Shown here: positions 20,610-31,309 of the stretch, in pieces
Numbering within the stretch: the first letter of the stretch is position 1
Layout of the letters: each line of letters begins with the position of its first letter
Source: Aplectana chamaeleonis
Taxonomy: Eukaryota; Nematoda; Chromadorea; Rhabditida; Cosmocercidae
Assembly (NCBI GenBank): GCA_029168955.1
Contig: JAPDOI010000020.1
Span: 1,520,501-1,584,500, forward strand
Length of the DNA stretch: 64,000 bases
Direction of reading: 5' to 3'
Notes under the pieces: model-generated
Seen by the model: the letters and a program-made list of their open reading frames with translations, nothing else
Told to the model about the DNA's origin: nothing
Database searches by the model: none
Position numbers and translations under genes: made by a program

Positions 20610-21640
20610 ATTAGAGAAAACCATAGGCTACATTCGGTCGGACGAGTTTGTTGATCTGAAGCAGGCTCAACGAGATACCTATTTTGGAAGGAACCATAGG
20701 TCCCACCCTTTTGGACGAGTTTCTAGGCGGGGTTTCTAGACTTTTCCCGCCTTTCCAAAAGATTCTCATTCTGAATCATGCGAAATGGAATATACTGGAA
20801 GGATTTTTAGGCCACACCTCTTCGGACGAGTTTTCAAGCTCGAAGCCGGCGAAATGAAAAGCGAGATGCATATAGTTCCTATGTAGAATTTAGTTTAGTG
20901 AATGAACGGGCTGCGGCCGTAGATCTTCGCGTGCGATCGAAATCATAGTGGCCGTTGATATCGCGAACACCTAAACGGCCCGCCGCAAGGATCGCGTCCC
21001 GCCCATTATGTAGACTAAATTTGGCGGAAGTTTTTGATTTGCATATCTCGTTCGGAACTCGACCAAAAGGGGAAGACCGGCGGTTTTCCGAAATACACCT
21101 CGTTTTGGCTGTTTCAAATCGGACAACTCGTCAAGATAGGTGGAGCCTATAGTTTGCCTCTACATGCGTAGTCTCTCCTGCCTCGCACTGGAAGACCCTT
21201 TCGATAGTTTATGGCTCAAGGTTGCCTTAAAATATCTAAAATGGAAGCCTTGTCCGAAAGGGTGTGCTCTGGGGTCCTCATCGACATAACCCATTTCGCA
21301 CTTTTCGAGATGGAAGGCTCACTTGGCAGGGACGTGGCCTTTGGTTTCCTCCAGTGTGCTTTGTTTCTTGTTTCACCTTCTCTTAGTTGAGAAACTGGTC
21401 CGAAAAAGCGGGGTGTAACCTAGGATTTCCTTCAGTATATCTCTATTCGCCCGCTTCGAGTCGGAAAACTCGTCTAGGAGGGCGGGGCCTAGAGGTTTCC
21501 TCCATTATGTTGCATTCTGCCTAGTTGAAATTTGAAAATTTCTTCAAAAGACGGTGTCCTAGGGTGTCTACCTATATTCCCTTTTTTCATTTCGCCCGTA
21601 TCCAATTGGAAAACTCGTCCGAATGGGTGTGGCCTGTGGT
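20610..21640. repeat. Degenerate minisatellite in two inverted halves (GGACGAGTTTTC / GAAAACTCGTCC)
   Basis: TTTTGGACGAGTTTCTAGG-type units occur in one orientation at about 20638, 20709 and 20821. The complement GGAAAACTCGTCCGAATGGG-type occurs at about 21120, 21247, 21390, 21460, 21545 and 21612, with GGTGTGGCCTGTGGTTTC-like downstream sequence. Spacing is 70-145 bp. The change of strand near 20900-21050 makes the whole an eroded palindrome. No gene. Confidence 0.6.
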
Positions 21641-22046
21641 TTCTTACGTTTGGTTCGTTTCCCCGATTCCCGGGCCACTGCTGTTGCTGCTCGAGCGGAA
21701 GGGAGGAGCCCGGACAGCAACAGCAGTGGGCTGTAAATTAACAGAAACCGACACGCAGATTGGGAGAACGAACCAAACTGTCAGGCGGCTCATCTGAGAA
21801 TTCTGGCCGAGAAATAGCTGGGAAATGCCTGCTTTCCGCGTAATAGCGGAAAAATAGCCGGGTTTTAGCCAAGAATTAGCCGCGAGGTGCCTGCTTCCCT
21901 CGTAATAGCCGAGAAATTACCGCCAAAAAACTCGCCGCGAAATAGCCGGGAAATAGCCAACCAAGAGCCGCTGTGAAGCTTTGTGTGGTTTTTCTTAGAC
22001 ATTTCTTGGCTAAAACTCTCAGAGTTGGGGCCGAGAATCGTCTGAG
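21641..22046. mobile_element. Palindromic element (GGTTCGTTTCCCCGATT) with a GCCGAGAAATAGCC element inserted
   Basis: TTTGGTTCGTTTCCCCGATT near 21648 is inverted at 21756-21780 (AGATTGGGAGAACGAACCAA). The inner arms GCCACTGCTGTTGCTGCTC / CAGCAACAGCAGTGG also pair. A related copy is at 30926-31140, and both end GGGGCCGAGAATCGYCTGAG. From about 21796 to 22024 an element of the CTCTGAGAGTTTTGGCC family, full of AATAGCCG units, interrupts it. Confidence 0.55.
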
Positions 22047-22743
22047 TGTTTCCTGCTCCGTTCTGAGAAAAATGTTGGCTATGGCACATAGTGCGTTGTA
22101 AAATTGGCTTTTGTCCGTTTTTTTCCGGCTGTCAGATTCAGGATGAAGCTGTTCATTTGATCGATAATGATTGAAAGCCGTCAATTTTTCTTAGGCGAAA
22201 CAAATTGAGATTTTTGAAAAGATCGAGATAGTTATGCGCGAAGATGGATGAAGGGGGCATTCATTGACGTCAATGATTATGCATACGTAACTCTAAGTTT
22301 TTCTCTTAACATTAGGTGAAATTAAAGTTGTTTTTGTACTACTTTTTGTTCTGATATTTCTAACCCTTACATAGATAGTGACGACATTCTTAGACGAGAT
22401 AATCGGTTTTCTGCTCACCCTAAGGAGATTCAGCCGGCAGGACCTTCTTCAGCCACATTATGTAGACAATGAGATGGCTAGTTTGCCATTCACAGTCAGT
22501 GTGTCCTGCCTAGCAACCTGCGTTGCATTCAGAATCACCGCTACCTGGCCGTTGTCTGCTCTACCTTCACCTCCTCGGGTGTTGATCTTAACCCTCCCTC
22601 CGGCTCGTTATCAAATATTCGCTGATACTCAGTGATTCCACGAATCGCTGAGTCCACCCGGCCATATTCATCACACACACATATCAATCCCGAGGCCGAG
22701 CAAAACTCACCAATCCGGCCACTCCATTCTGCTACACTGATCT
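22047..22743. other. Non-repetitive sequence upstream of candidate first exon
   Basis: No repeat recognised. It could hold promoter and 5' untranslated sequence for the exon at 22744. An open frame at 22378-22635 has no splice sites and poor codon pattern. No TATA box or other element is claimed. Confidence 0.3.
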
Positions 22744-22998
22744 ATGGAACTCGTCCACGCCGCGCGCGACGACAAGTCGCAGCGGGCGAGTCTGATCGCG
22801 TCAAAATCGTCGCCGGTGAATGGCAGTGGTCGCTGGCCGGCTGCGAATGGTACGCCGCTGTATCGCCGCGATTGGCCGTCACTCGATGGCGTTGCTGGCG
22901 TCGCAACCGCGTCTTCGCTGGGATCGTCGCTGGGTTCGCGATGCGATATTCCGCGACCGAAGAAGGTCAGGAAATTGCCGTCGAAGGATATCGCACAG
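22744..22998 (+). CDS. Candidate first coding exon of an unidentified gene (85 residues)
   Basis: I do not recognise the protein. ATG at 22744 has an in-frame TGA two codons upstream, so it is either the start or inside no longer frame. The frame then runs 85 codons to CAG at 22998, followed by a donor GTGACT, leaving phase 0. Third positions are strongly G/C (CTC GTC CAC GCC GCG CGC), unlike the surrounding AT-rich repeats. The product looks like a disordered N-terminus rich in Ser, Gly and Ala (ASSLGSSLGS at about 57-66) with a basic nuclear-localisation-like stretch RPKKVRKLPSK (71-81). Another frame (22632-23006) is also open but has poorer codon pattern. The next exon is not identified. 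37864-38097 has a compatible phase but lies 15 kb away. Confidence 0.5.
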
Positions 22999-23029
22999 GT
23001 GACTGACTAACCACTGTTTATATTTTTGA

Positions 23030-24720
23030 AAGTATTCTTTCCAGTTTTTTTTTTCGTCAAAACTTTAGGATGAATTTCGCCGCGGTTTATCCGTGATTCT
23101 GCCGCTGTTCTTTCTAAAGTCTTCCTCGGTTTAGAACGGCAATATTCTGTTATCAGGGCAATTTTTCGCTCGCCATATGCTCGACTTCTTCTCAAATCTA
23201 ATACTTCTTTCATTTCGCCGCACATCTCCTTCGAAAATTGAGTAATTTCCTTCGTGTCCTCGATTCCGCCGCAGTTTATCGGTGTCTCGCTTTCGGAAAA
23301 TTTCTGACTTTATTTTGTGACCTTTTCCAATAAAATGTTTCCCTCCATTTCGCCACTTTTTTTCGACGCTTTTCCAATAGTTGTTTGTCTCCCGTTCAGC
23401 CCTTACTCTTGCCGGAGTATTCCTCGATTTAGCCGCGTTTCGTCCTGGACTTTTCATCGGATCTGCTTCATTTCCATATCATTACTGGTGAATCCCGGAA
23501 CCACTTTTATTCGCGTTGCCGCTTCTTATCACCTGGCTGTCCATCGATATCGCCGTGTATTCGCCCCGATACAATTGAATATCTCAACCGCATTCCGCTC
23601 ACCCTCTCTGTTCATCTCCAAATGCTCCCGATTTTGCTGAAAATTTCATTCCTTCCTTCCTCGGTGTTGCCGCGATTATTCCTCGATGCTCCAACGTCTG
23701 TAGTTGTTATTTCTGCTTTTCGTGCACTCCATTTATGTAACATTGTTTCTTAGTCTACATCTCCGCTCTGTTGCAGTTTCGCCACATACTTCCCTCTTTT
23801 CGTCCGCGATTTCTCCGGATTTAGCTACAATGTTTCCTCGATTCTCGTCGCAATGTCTACTCTTTTTTTAGAATATCTTCCATCTTTACTTTGGGTTTTC
23901 CGCCATGCCAACTTATTTCAAATTTCACTGGCATCTTTCTCCGTTTCTGCCGCGATTTAATCCCGGTGCATTGAAATTTACCATCTTTCGTCAACCTTGT
24001 TCTTCAAAATACTGAGTTTCTCCTAGTTTTCTCTGCGATTTTTTATATTTTTTTGCACTGTTATGCCGCGACTCCGCCGCGATCATTTCGTGAGACACCA
24101 TTTAACTTGGTCTTTTCCCATTGTTACCAACGCGAATAATCATTTCTTTTTTCCCAATTTAGCCGCGATTTCTCCGTGGTTCTGCCGCGATTTTATATGG
24201 ACGAAATCATATAGCTTATTCATTACAGTTGTTTCCCATTTTCCCCCAAACCTATTGTATTCCAGGTCCTCCCCTTATTCCTATGGAGATTTTGGTTTTG
24301 AGTGGGCCGCGATTATTCCACAGCCCTCGATTCGGTCACATTTCCGGAAAATATGTTGTGCTGCAAATGTGTTTCCTTCCGCATAGGTTTTCCCCTAACG
24401 TTAACGAGAGTTTGACATTGATTCTTCAGTCTGCCTTGATTCCTTGACCCCTCGATTTTGCCGCTATTTCTCCCCGACGCTGCCTCAGTGCTGCCTCGTA
24501 ACCCTTTTCTCATCCTCCATCAGTATTTTTGACCAGTTTTCGATTTGATCTGGATCTTTCGAGTATTCCAGGTCAGTATTGCTGGAAAATTTCTGTAGAA
24601 CAGTCATCATTTTGAAAAAAATTGAGGTTTTTCTCCTCTGACGCAACACTCCTCAGTGTTTCCTAATTCGGAGGGGTTTCGACCTGGAATACACAATCAT
24701 TAAACCTTCTGAGTTTTTGA
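23030..24720 (+). repeat. Degenerate array of CTGCCGCGATTTY / CCTCGATT motifs
   Basis: Short motifs GCCGCGATTT, TGCCGCGATT and TTCCTCGATT recur every 20-60 bases in the same orientation (for example near 23259, 23420, 23665, 23941, 24063, 24160, 24187), embedded in T- and C-rich sequence. The same motif mix fills 26390-26740, 27060-27420, 31310-32380 and 40680-42370. Pyrimidine-rich open frames here are artefacts. A decayed minisatellite is the simplest reading. Confidence 0.6.
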
Positions 24721-25084
24721 TTTCTGTAATTGCTCTTCGTGAAATTGCCACCAAATGACGTCATAGTTCCAATTTCTGATCCCCCTTTCCTTCGTTTTCA
24801 TGTCTCGTAGCCGAGGCGGCTTGGTTTCGATTTGCTCTGCGGTAGATTTCCTAATTATAGATGCTCGAAAGAGCGTCAGTAATTGCCCTTGAAAGAGAGC
24901 AGCAGGCAGCAGAGCGCCTCCTTCTCATTGTGAATTGATTCTAGACCTCTCTATCCCTATTAGACGGATATGTAGTTCTGCTAGGTTACTTGCCGGCTTG
25001 CTTTACACACCAACTATTCAATAAGAGGTCGGAAAAAGATCAAAATCTGGGTTCACTAACAGTTATATAACCTACTTTCATAGA
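24721..25084. other. Unassigned sequence
   Basis: No gene, no repeat recognised. Includes GACGTCA palindrome near 24760 and a purine-rich AGAGAGCAGCAGGCAGCAG run near 24893. Confidence 0.3.
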
Positions 25085-26290
25085 ATGGGATTGAACGGTT
25101 GAATTTTCATTTTGTTTTTATTCTTTTATCGTCGCTTATTTTTTGTTTTTATTTTTTTTCTTTTTGGTTTGCATTCTCCATATTTCAATTTTATTCAAAT
25201 TTATCTTCCACTCAACCGCGGCAAAATTAAAGCAGAAATCGAGGCAATATCGAGAATTCTGTGGTCTCTCCATCACTTCACTTTCCCATATTCTGCCATT
25301 GTAATTCCCTTGTCTCTGCCCGCGATTTCCCTTTGGGACCGCCGCTTTTTCAGATTTGCGAGTTTTTATTTTTTGTTTTGATATTTTAGTTCCTTTTGTA
25401 ATTCGTAGTCATTGTTATATTTTTCACAATTATGTTTTGGTATCGTACTGAATTTGAAATGTGTCTGAATTTTAATTAATCGCCAATTGATTTTTTGTTG
25501 TTTTTTATGAATATAAATATATTTGTTGTATTCTTACTGTAATTGGTATATTCTTGCTATTATTGTTTTTTGGATATTTTTTTTTCAAATTTCATTTAAA
25601 TCCAATTAATTTCAATTTTATTCGATTTGATCCTCCATCTAACCGCTGCAGAACTTGAGCGGAAATCGAGGCAATATTGAGAATTTTGCGATTCCGGTTT
25701 TTTCTCAGAATTCTCTACAGTTAAGTATCCTACCTTTCAAAAAATGGTTATAATTTTTTTATCTTTGATTCGATTTTGTTCTGGTTTACGCTATGTATTT
25801 ATTTTTGTTTTTTGATACTGATTTGATATTTCTGGTATTTTGTCTGTCACTTCTATGATTTTGTTGGTGATAGTTTTACATATTTTTTGCAATTTTATCT
25901 GAATTCAATTGAAGTCTAGTTTTATTCGAATTGGTCCTCCATCTATTCGCGGCGGAACTTGAGCAGAAATCGAGGCAATATCGAGTTTTGTGGTTTTTGT
26001 ATTTTCCAAAAATTCTCTACGCCTACAAACCTACTTTTTCTTGAAATAGCGATTATCATTATACCTTCGATTCTATTTTTATTGTATTTTTTACCGTTTA
26101 AGTTTTTTTTTCATATTTCCGATATTTTTTTCTGACTTCTCTATATTTTTGATACTGATATTTTTATATATTTCTTTGTTATTACATCTGAATTTAACTA
26201 GAATCTAATTTTATTCGAATTGATCCTCCATCCAACCGTGGCAGAATTCAGGCTGAAATCGAGGCAATATTGGGAGCTTAACTGTTTGAA
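25085..26290. repeat. Four-unit tandem repeat of ~290-420 bp
   Basis: The block TTTTATTCGAATTGATCCTC + CATCTAACCGCGGC + AGAAATCGAGGCAATATCGA recurs near 25190-25255, 25615-25680, 25920-25985 and 26210-26270. Between blocks lies AT-rich sequence with GATATTTTT-like motifs. Spacing is about 420, 305 and 290 bp. Its GAGGCAATATCGAG core is the complement of the CTCGAT...GCCTCGATT motif of the neighbouring degenerate arrays. Confidence 0.75.
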
Positions 26291-26379
26291 ATTTTTTCCA
26301 TTCATCCTCTCTTCATCAGCGCTATACCTGTTCCTCGGATAAGATCGAATATCTCGATTGATGATATTTGCAGAATGCT

Positions 26380-27420
26380 TTGGCTGTTTTCGAATCCTCG
26401 TCTCTACCGCGATGTCGCCTTGGTACCGCCTTTCTTGTCATTTCCTACGGTTTCTCTAGACTTTTCCCCCATTCCGCCGCAATTTAGCTTTGTGTCCTTT
26501 GTGCCTTTTCTCCGCGTTTTTTCATTCTTAGCTGTTTCTGAATTCTACCACTTCCTCCTTTATCCCTAGATTTCGCCGCTGTCTTGCCGCGATTCTTCCT
26601 CGGTTCACTTAACCTAAGGGCATTTTCACCGAACATTTATCAACCCACACCGCCCTATATATGTATCTCCTCGACTTGACCTCGATTCTGCCGCGATTGC
26701 TCCTATATAATTCTAGGTTAGCACCAACTGCAATGAACATTCACCGAAATACTTGGTCTTGCCACAAGTCTCTCAACTTCCTCTTATTCTTTTCAATGAA
26801 CAATCTGTCTTTCATAGATACCGCGTTTTTCCCATAGCCATCTCTGAGAATTTAGGCTGAGAAATAGCCGCGGAAGGCTCCCTTTCCGCATAACAGCCGG
26901 GAAATAGCTACCTCTAAATAGCTGAGAAATAGCCGAGAAATAACTGAAAATAGCCCACCAGGAGCCGCTGCGGAGCCTGGTGGGCTATTTCTCGGCTAAA
27001 ACTCTCCGAGTAGTTGTCCTGTTTTGCTTGCCTCTGCTAAGAAAAAGATAGATTCCTTCGAAAACTTGCCGCAACTCCTCCTCGACTCTGCCTAAATTCT
27101 CTCTAATACAGTAAGCCCGTGACACAGTAGAATCCCTCGGCGTTTTCGTACTTTTCTCAAAAAACGGTTTTCCCTTATTTTTCTCGTGGTTTATTCACCC
27201 CTTCTTCACAACGAGCAGATATTTTTTTCTGAGCTTCACCGCAATTTTTCCTCGAATCTGCCGCGATTTTATCCTCAACGACTCACCTTTCCTTTACGCT
27301 TTCCCGACAAATCCTCCCTTTTGCCGCGCTCGTTCCTTGATTATTTCAATGGCGAAGGCCTCAGTGCTATCTGCTACGGATTGCTTTGCCACTCCTGAAT
27401 GAACTATTTCCCGTATTCGT
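26380..27420 (+). repeat. CTGCCGCGATT/CCTCGATT degenerate array, interrupted by a MITE
   Basis: Same motif mix as 23030-24720 (for example TTCGCCGCTGTCTTGCCGCG near 26572, GACCTCGATTCTGCCGCGAT near 26679, CTCGAATCTGCCGCGATTTT near 27252). The MITE at 26844-27011 sits within it. Confidence 0.55.
26844..27011. mobile_element. MITE of the CTCTGAGAGTTTTAGCCGAG family
   Basis: Left TCTGAGAATTTAGGCTGAGA and right CTCGGCTAAAACTCTCCGAG are inverted. The arms consist largely of AAATAGCCG units, and the centre is a strong hairpin AGCCCACCAGGAGCCGCTGC / CGGAGCCTGGTGGGCT. Relatives: 21796-22024, 49000-49518 and 58064-58434. Confidence 0.7.
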
Positions 27421-28000
27421 GGAAAATCGATATATTGATTGCCACGCCTCAACAATCGATAATTTGATTTTTTTCTGTATGAGTTCCAGTGATTCCCGCG
27501 AGATTTCTGAAAGAATAACTGAGTTTGTTTTGTGTGGCTCTCCCTGATTTTGAGCGGAAATTGTGTGAGGATGAGGAGGATTTCATTTGCGTGAACAATA
27601 AGCTTTTGCTTTTTGTAGTCAAAATATACAGCAGCAGGGTTACCTAGGTGATGAAGGTATCGAGGCGTCATGGACATCTCTACAGTATATCTGTTTTCGT
27701 GTGCTTAGATGCTATGTAGTATCTTTAGAAAAAAGCGGAGGCCAACTGGTCCATTCTTTCTCTGTGGACCCCTGCCTGCTGGACTCTACCAGATGCATTT
27801 GGAGGAGAGTCACTATCGATATCTCATGCATTTCTGATGAAACCCTCCTGCAGCAGGCGTAGCAGAGGCTTTTATTTCTTGGTAGAGAGTTGAGAGTTGT
27901 TCTAGAGTTGCTAACCCAAAAGGGCCGGCTGGCAGACCTCTCATGTAGTAGCTGTCATATAGGAGAAGAAAAGAACTCTCAGGACCTCCCTCTATGGGGG
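27421..28000. other. Unassigned sequence
   Basis: Two minus-strand open frames occur (27294-27677 and 27813-28142). The first overlaps the degenerate array, and the second runs into the palindromic element at 28003. Neither shows splice sites or a recognisable domain. Confidence 0.3.
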
Positions 28001-28002
28001 CG

Positions 28003-29433
28003 GATTCGTGAACGAGTATACCGCGGTATAAGAGGGTAAAGAGTAGAATCTTACCATCAGCCTGTGATTCAATACAACTAATACCTTCGAAACTGAGGGT
28101 ATAGAGTAGGGTGTGAGATACTCCAGAGACTGGATTCGTCAAGTATACCCCGGGGTAAATATACTCAGAGGTATATTACCTTATACCTCAATTGTGTGAT
28201 TCACAACGCGACAGGCAGCCGTGGTATAATATACAACTGGTACACGGTTGTTTGCATACACACACCAACGCACTTGTTGAGGTATTGAGAAAGGAAGAGA
28301 GTGGGTCCGTTCCCACGGATTCAAGTTCTTGATAATTATGCGCAAAAATTCAGGAATTGTGAGATATGAAGAAGACTAAGATAAACAGTAAAATCACCAC
28401 GATCTAGAGAAAATGTAATGAAAATCATGATTTTAGTGACAAAAAAAAGATGACATGGGATTGGAAACAAGAAAAAAACTTAAAATGTGCTCGGTGATGT
28501 AGCGATTGAAGTTTATTAGCTTATTCAGTTCACTGGCGCGTGCAATTATCCATGGGTCACGTTTTCGTGGAGTATACTCGACGGGGTATACCCCAGCTCC
28601 AGAGTGGGGTATAATATACTCCAATTTTTAGCCCGAATCGGCAGGGTATAATTTTTGGAGAATCACATTTTCTGGGGGTATGCGGGCGATTATACTTCGA
28701 TGCGCCCGTGTACCTGGAGTATAATCGTTGATGAATCCGGCCTCAGGAGAGACTCGGATTCCGCGTCGCTCACTCGGAAAATATCGCGCTCCAGTGCGGT
28801 ATTGTGCTCCAGCTCATGTTGACAAATCGCCAAAATAATCAGCGCCGACAAAGGCGTCAAATTAGTTTGGTGTGGTGAGGTTGTATACACTCTACGCGAC
28901 TGTATCCCCATACCAACCCAAAGCCAACTCATTTGAATCGCGGGTGCGGGTGAAGAGTAGAGTAAGAATATGGTATGCTATACCCACGGGTAAATATTAC
29001 TCCCGGGGTCGACATCATTAAGAAAACCGGGAGTAATATACATGTACAGCCGTGGGTGTAACATACCATCGTCTTATTCTACTCCTTACCCGCAACCGGG
29101 CTGAAGCGGGTTGGCTTGGGGCTGGTATGCAAGCGCGAACAGTCGCGTAGGGTGTCTGCAACCTCACCACACCACACTCAATGGTCGCCTTTGTCTGTGT
29201 TGATTAAATTGGCAATCCGCCAACAAAAGCTGGAGCGCAAGACCGCACTGGAATGCGGTATTTTCTGAGTGAGTAACGGGAAACCCGAGTCTCTACAAGG
29301 GTATCTCGCACCCTACACTATACCCCCAAGTTTTGAGGGTATGGATCATCATGAATCACAAATCACAAGTTGGTGGGAACATTCTACTCTTTACCCCTTA
29401 TACCTCGATTTAATCGTTCATGAATCGTGCCTC
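28003..29433. mobile_element. Large palindromic element with GGATTCRTGAACGA ends
   Basis: The outer arms 28003-28131 and 29300-29433 are inverted copies (GGTATAAGAGGGTAAAGAGT against GGTATAAGGGGTAAAGAGTA). The inner arms 28748-29005 and 29030-29294 are likewise inverted (AGAGACTCGGATTCC with its complement, then CGCTCCAGTGCGGTATT and GTGGTGTGGTGAGGTTG). Read without the insertion at 28132-28747, the arms are continuous, giving about 400 bp per arm around a short centre near 29017. ORFs across it (28690-28932 on minus) are palindrome by-products. Confidence 0.75.
28132..28747. mobile_element. Related element inserted in the left arm only
   Basis: Begins GACTGGATTCGTCAAGTAT and ends with the inverted counterpart (complement GGATTCATCAACGATTATAC). 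TATACC/GGTATA blocks recur inside. The right arm of the host palindrome lacks this insert at the matching place, which shows that the insertion came after the palindrome formed. No clear target duplication. Confidence 0.6.
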
Positions 29434-29454
29434 AGGATGCGAAATCTCGCAAGG

Positions 29455-29640
29455 TAGGGCATCGCTGGTAAAGCCCTACTCGAGATTCGAGCTGGATAGG
29501 CTTTGGTAGTCTGCTATTATGGGCAGCAAGTTTGGTGAATCGCGCTATACGCGAGAATCTGAGTAGGTAGCTACCCTTATCCAGCCCACCAGCGCTAAAT
29601 TTCGTTGATAAATCCCACCACAGGTGACTACCATTTTTGT
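29455..29640. mobile_element. MITE, second copy of the family seen at 1-150
   Basis: CTACTCGAGATTCGAGCTGG, ATAGGCTTTGGTAG, GGGCAGCAAGTTTGGTGAAT and CAGCGCTAAATTTCGTTGAT match 1-150 in order. The left end complement resembles the right end, giving a palindrome of about 180 bp. Confidence 0.65.
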
Positions 29641-29774
29641 AACAGTACAGCACAGTCTCGATAAATGTTCATGCGAAACACATAAATCACATCAAATGAA
29701 CAAGGTTTGAAATCAAAAAACTACAACAGGTTGAGACTAATCTGCAAAGGGGATTCCTTGATAGTCTTTCTTCA

Positions 29775-30010
29775 CTGCGCGTCACCGCCGTGTGGACCAG
29801 CCCGATCGATCCCGAGCAAGGGACATCCAGTGATAGCGGTTTTCCGGAGGCCCTCGCTCGGTGCAGAACGTCTTGACTCTGTTTGAAAATACAGAGTTCC
29901 ATCTTGTGGGAGGACGGCCTGGAGGCCGACGGCAATAACAAGGTATCAGATTGTTGTACGTAAGCTCCATCGGTCATCCATGCGGCACAGCATGAGTCCT
30001 GTGTTTGGAC
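29775..30010 (-). pseudogene. 3' remnant of a LINE (non-LTR retrotransposon) reverse transcriptase ORF
   Basis: On minus, one frame reads CRRPPGRPPTRWNSVFSN and, about 20 residues on, NRYHWMSLARDRSGW. This is the conserved tail after the reverse transcriptase domain of RTE-like and related endonuclease-bearing LINEs (pattern RPxGRPPxRW ... W..LARDRxxW). The preceding piece RMDDRWS, typical just upstream, lies in another frame near 29960-29990, so at least one frameshift separates them. Nothing of the catalytic domain is visible upstream; the copy is 5'-truncated and dead. Element class is from motif recall, not from a search. Confidence 0.6.
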
Positions 30011-30925
30011 TGGGTCATGAACAGGAGAGGATCCATCAACTACGACTGCTTCCGATGATCAGCTCTGCGTAGGCCTGTAGCTCGCTGAGCACGACGATTA
30101 GTCTTAGGCAAAGGGGAAATAAGGGAATATGTAGCTCGAAGAGCACCTATCCTAGCAGGAGACACAGCAAAGACTGAAAATCGATGCCAGCAAACTACTC
30201 ACGACGATCCATCCCGCCTGAATCTGAATGACCGCCGCTCACGCGTTCACTTTAGTGTATGGGGTGCGCCTGCACAAGTTTCGATTACCGTAATCCGGAA
30301 ATGCTCGTAGCTGCCTCATTGGCTGGGTACCATTCTAAAATTGCATACTTACTTAGTATCACGGTACGAGGTACTCTTAGTGACCATACTTCCGCGTATC
30401 AGTAGGTCGTCATCCTGCCGTGGGAGTGTAGGTCATTGAAATTCAATGCCATTAGCAGTAGGAAAGTGTTTGTTTTCAGGTGTGAAAAGCCTTTGAAGGG
30501 GGTGATGCTTTCAATGGCAATCCTAAAGACCCACGTAGACTACCTAGTCTTCCTGACTATGTCAGCTACGTACATATGTCCTGATTGTTCTTATTTTCGC
30601 CTCCATGGCAACACATGAATAGCAGATGGGACGAAGGAAGAGTCGATATTTTTGATAGGATGGAGCAAGGGATGGATGGATTGCTTCTAGAATTTCGTTT
30701 GCCGTGCTGAATGGCGTGGCTATATTCTTCTGTGTAAGGCTATGTAAACAATGTACGGCAAATGTTTTCGGTAGGTAGTAAAGTGACTACGGTAGGTGTG
30801 TGATGCCCTACATATATGGTGACTAAATTCAGACCTAGTAGACGAAAAAAATCTGACCTGGCTGAGGAAGATGAGGATACTGACGAACTGCAGGTTATCC
30901 GGAGCAGATAACGATTGGTATATCT
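30011..30925. other. Unassigned sequence
   Basis: No gene or repeat recognised. May include more of the decayed LINE just above 30010. Confidence 0.3.
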
Positions 30926-31140
30926 TAGGCGAATCTCGGCCCGAGCTTTCGACGACTCGGCTCGTTCCCCCAATCTGCGGGTCGGCTTCTGTGGCTATCC
31001 GGGCCACTCCTGCTGCTGTTTGAGCTCCCCCGTTTGCTCGAATAGCAACAGCTATGACCCGTAGACTGGGAGAACGAATCGAACAGTCAGGCAGCTGCAG
31101 AGATCCTGTTTGGTGCGGCTCGGGGCCGAGAATCGCCTGA
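30926..31140. mobile_element. Palindromic MITE, GGCGAATCTCGGCC ends
   Basis: TAGGCGAATCTCGGCCCGAG at the left is inverted at the right (GGGGCCGAGAATCGCCTGA). Inside, CTCGTTCCCCCAATCTGCGG pairs with GTAGACTGGGAGAACGA, and CTGCTGCTGTTTGAGC pairs loosely with GCTCGAATAGCAACAGC. It is related to 21641-22046. Confidence 0.65.
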
Positions 31141-31309
31141 GATTCAAGGCATCGATTCCTCTTGTGATCGGCTCAGAGCTGGTAACTTTCGTTGAGTCCA
31201 ATATAGCGGCTTGTAATTGAAAATCTATTCAGTTATTGGTATAGACGAAGAAACCAATTCGATGTCAAGATAATTACTCCATCGAAATAAGTTCCTTTTG
31301 CGAAAATTT

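Noticed and set aside
27813..28142. A 109-codon minus frame.
   Set aside because: About a third of it is the end of the palindromic element at 28003, and the rest shows no splice sites or recognisable motif.
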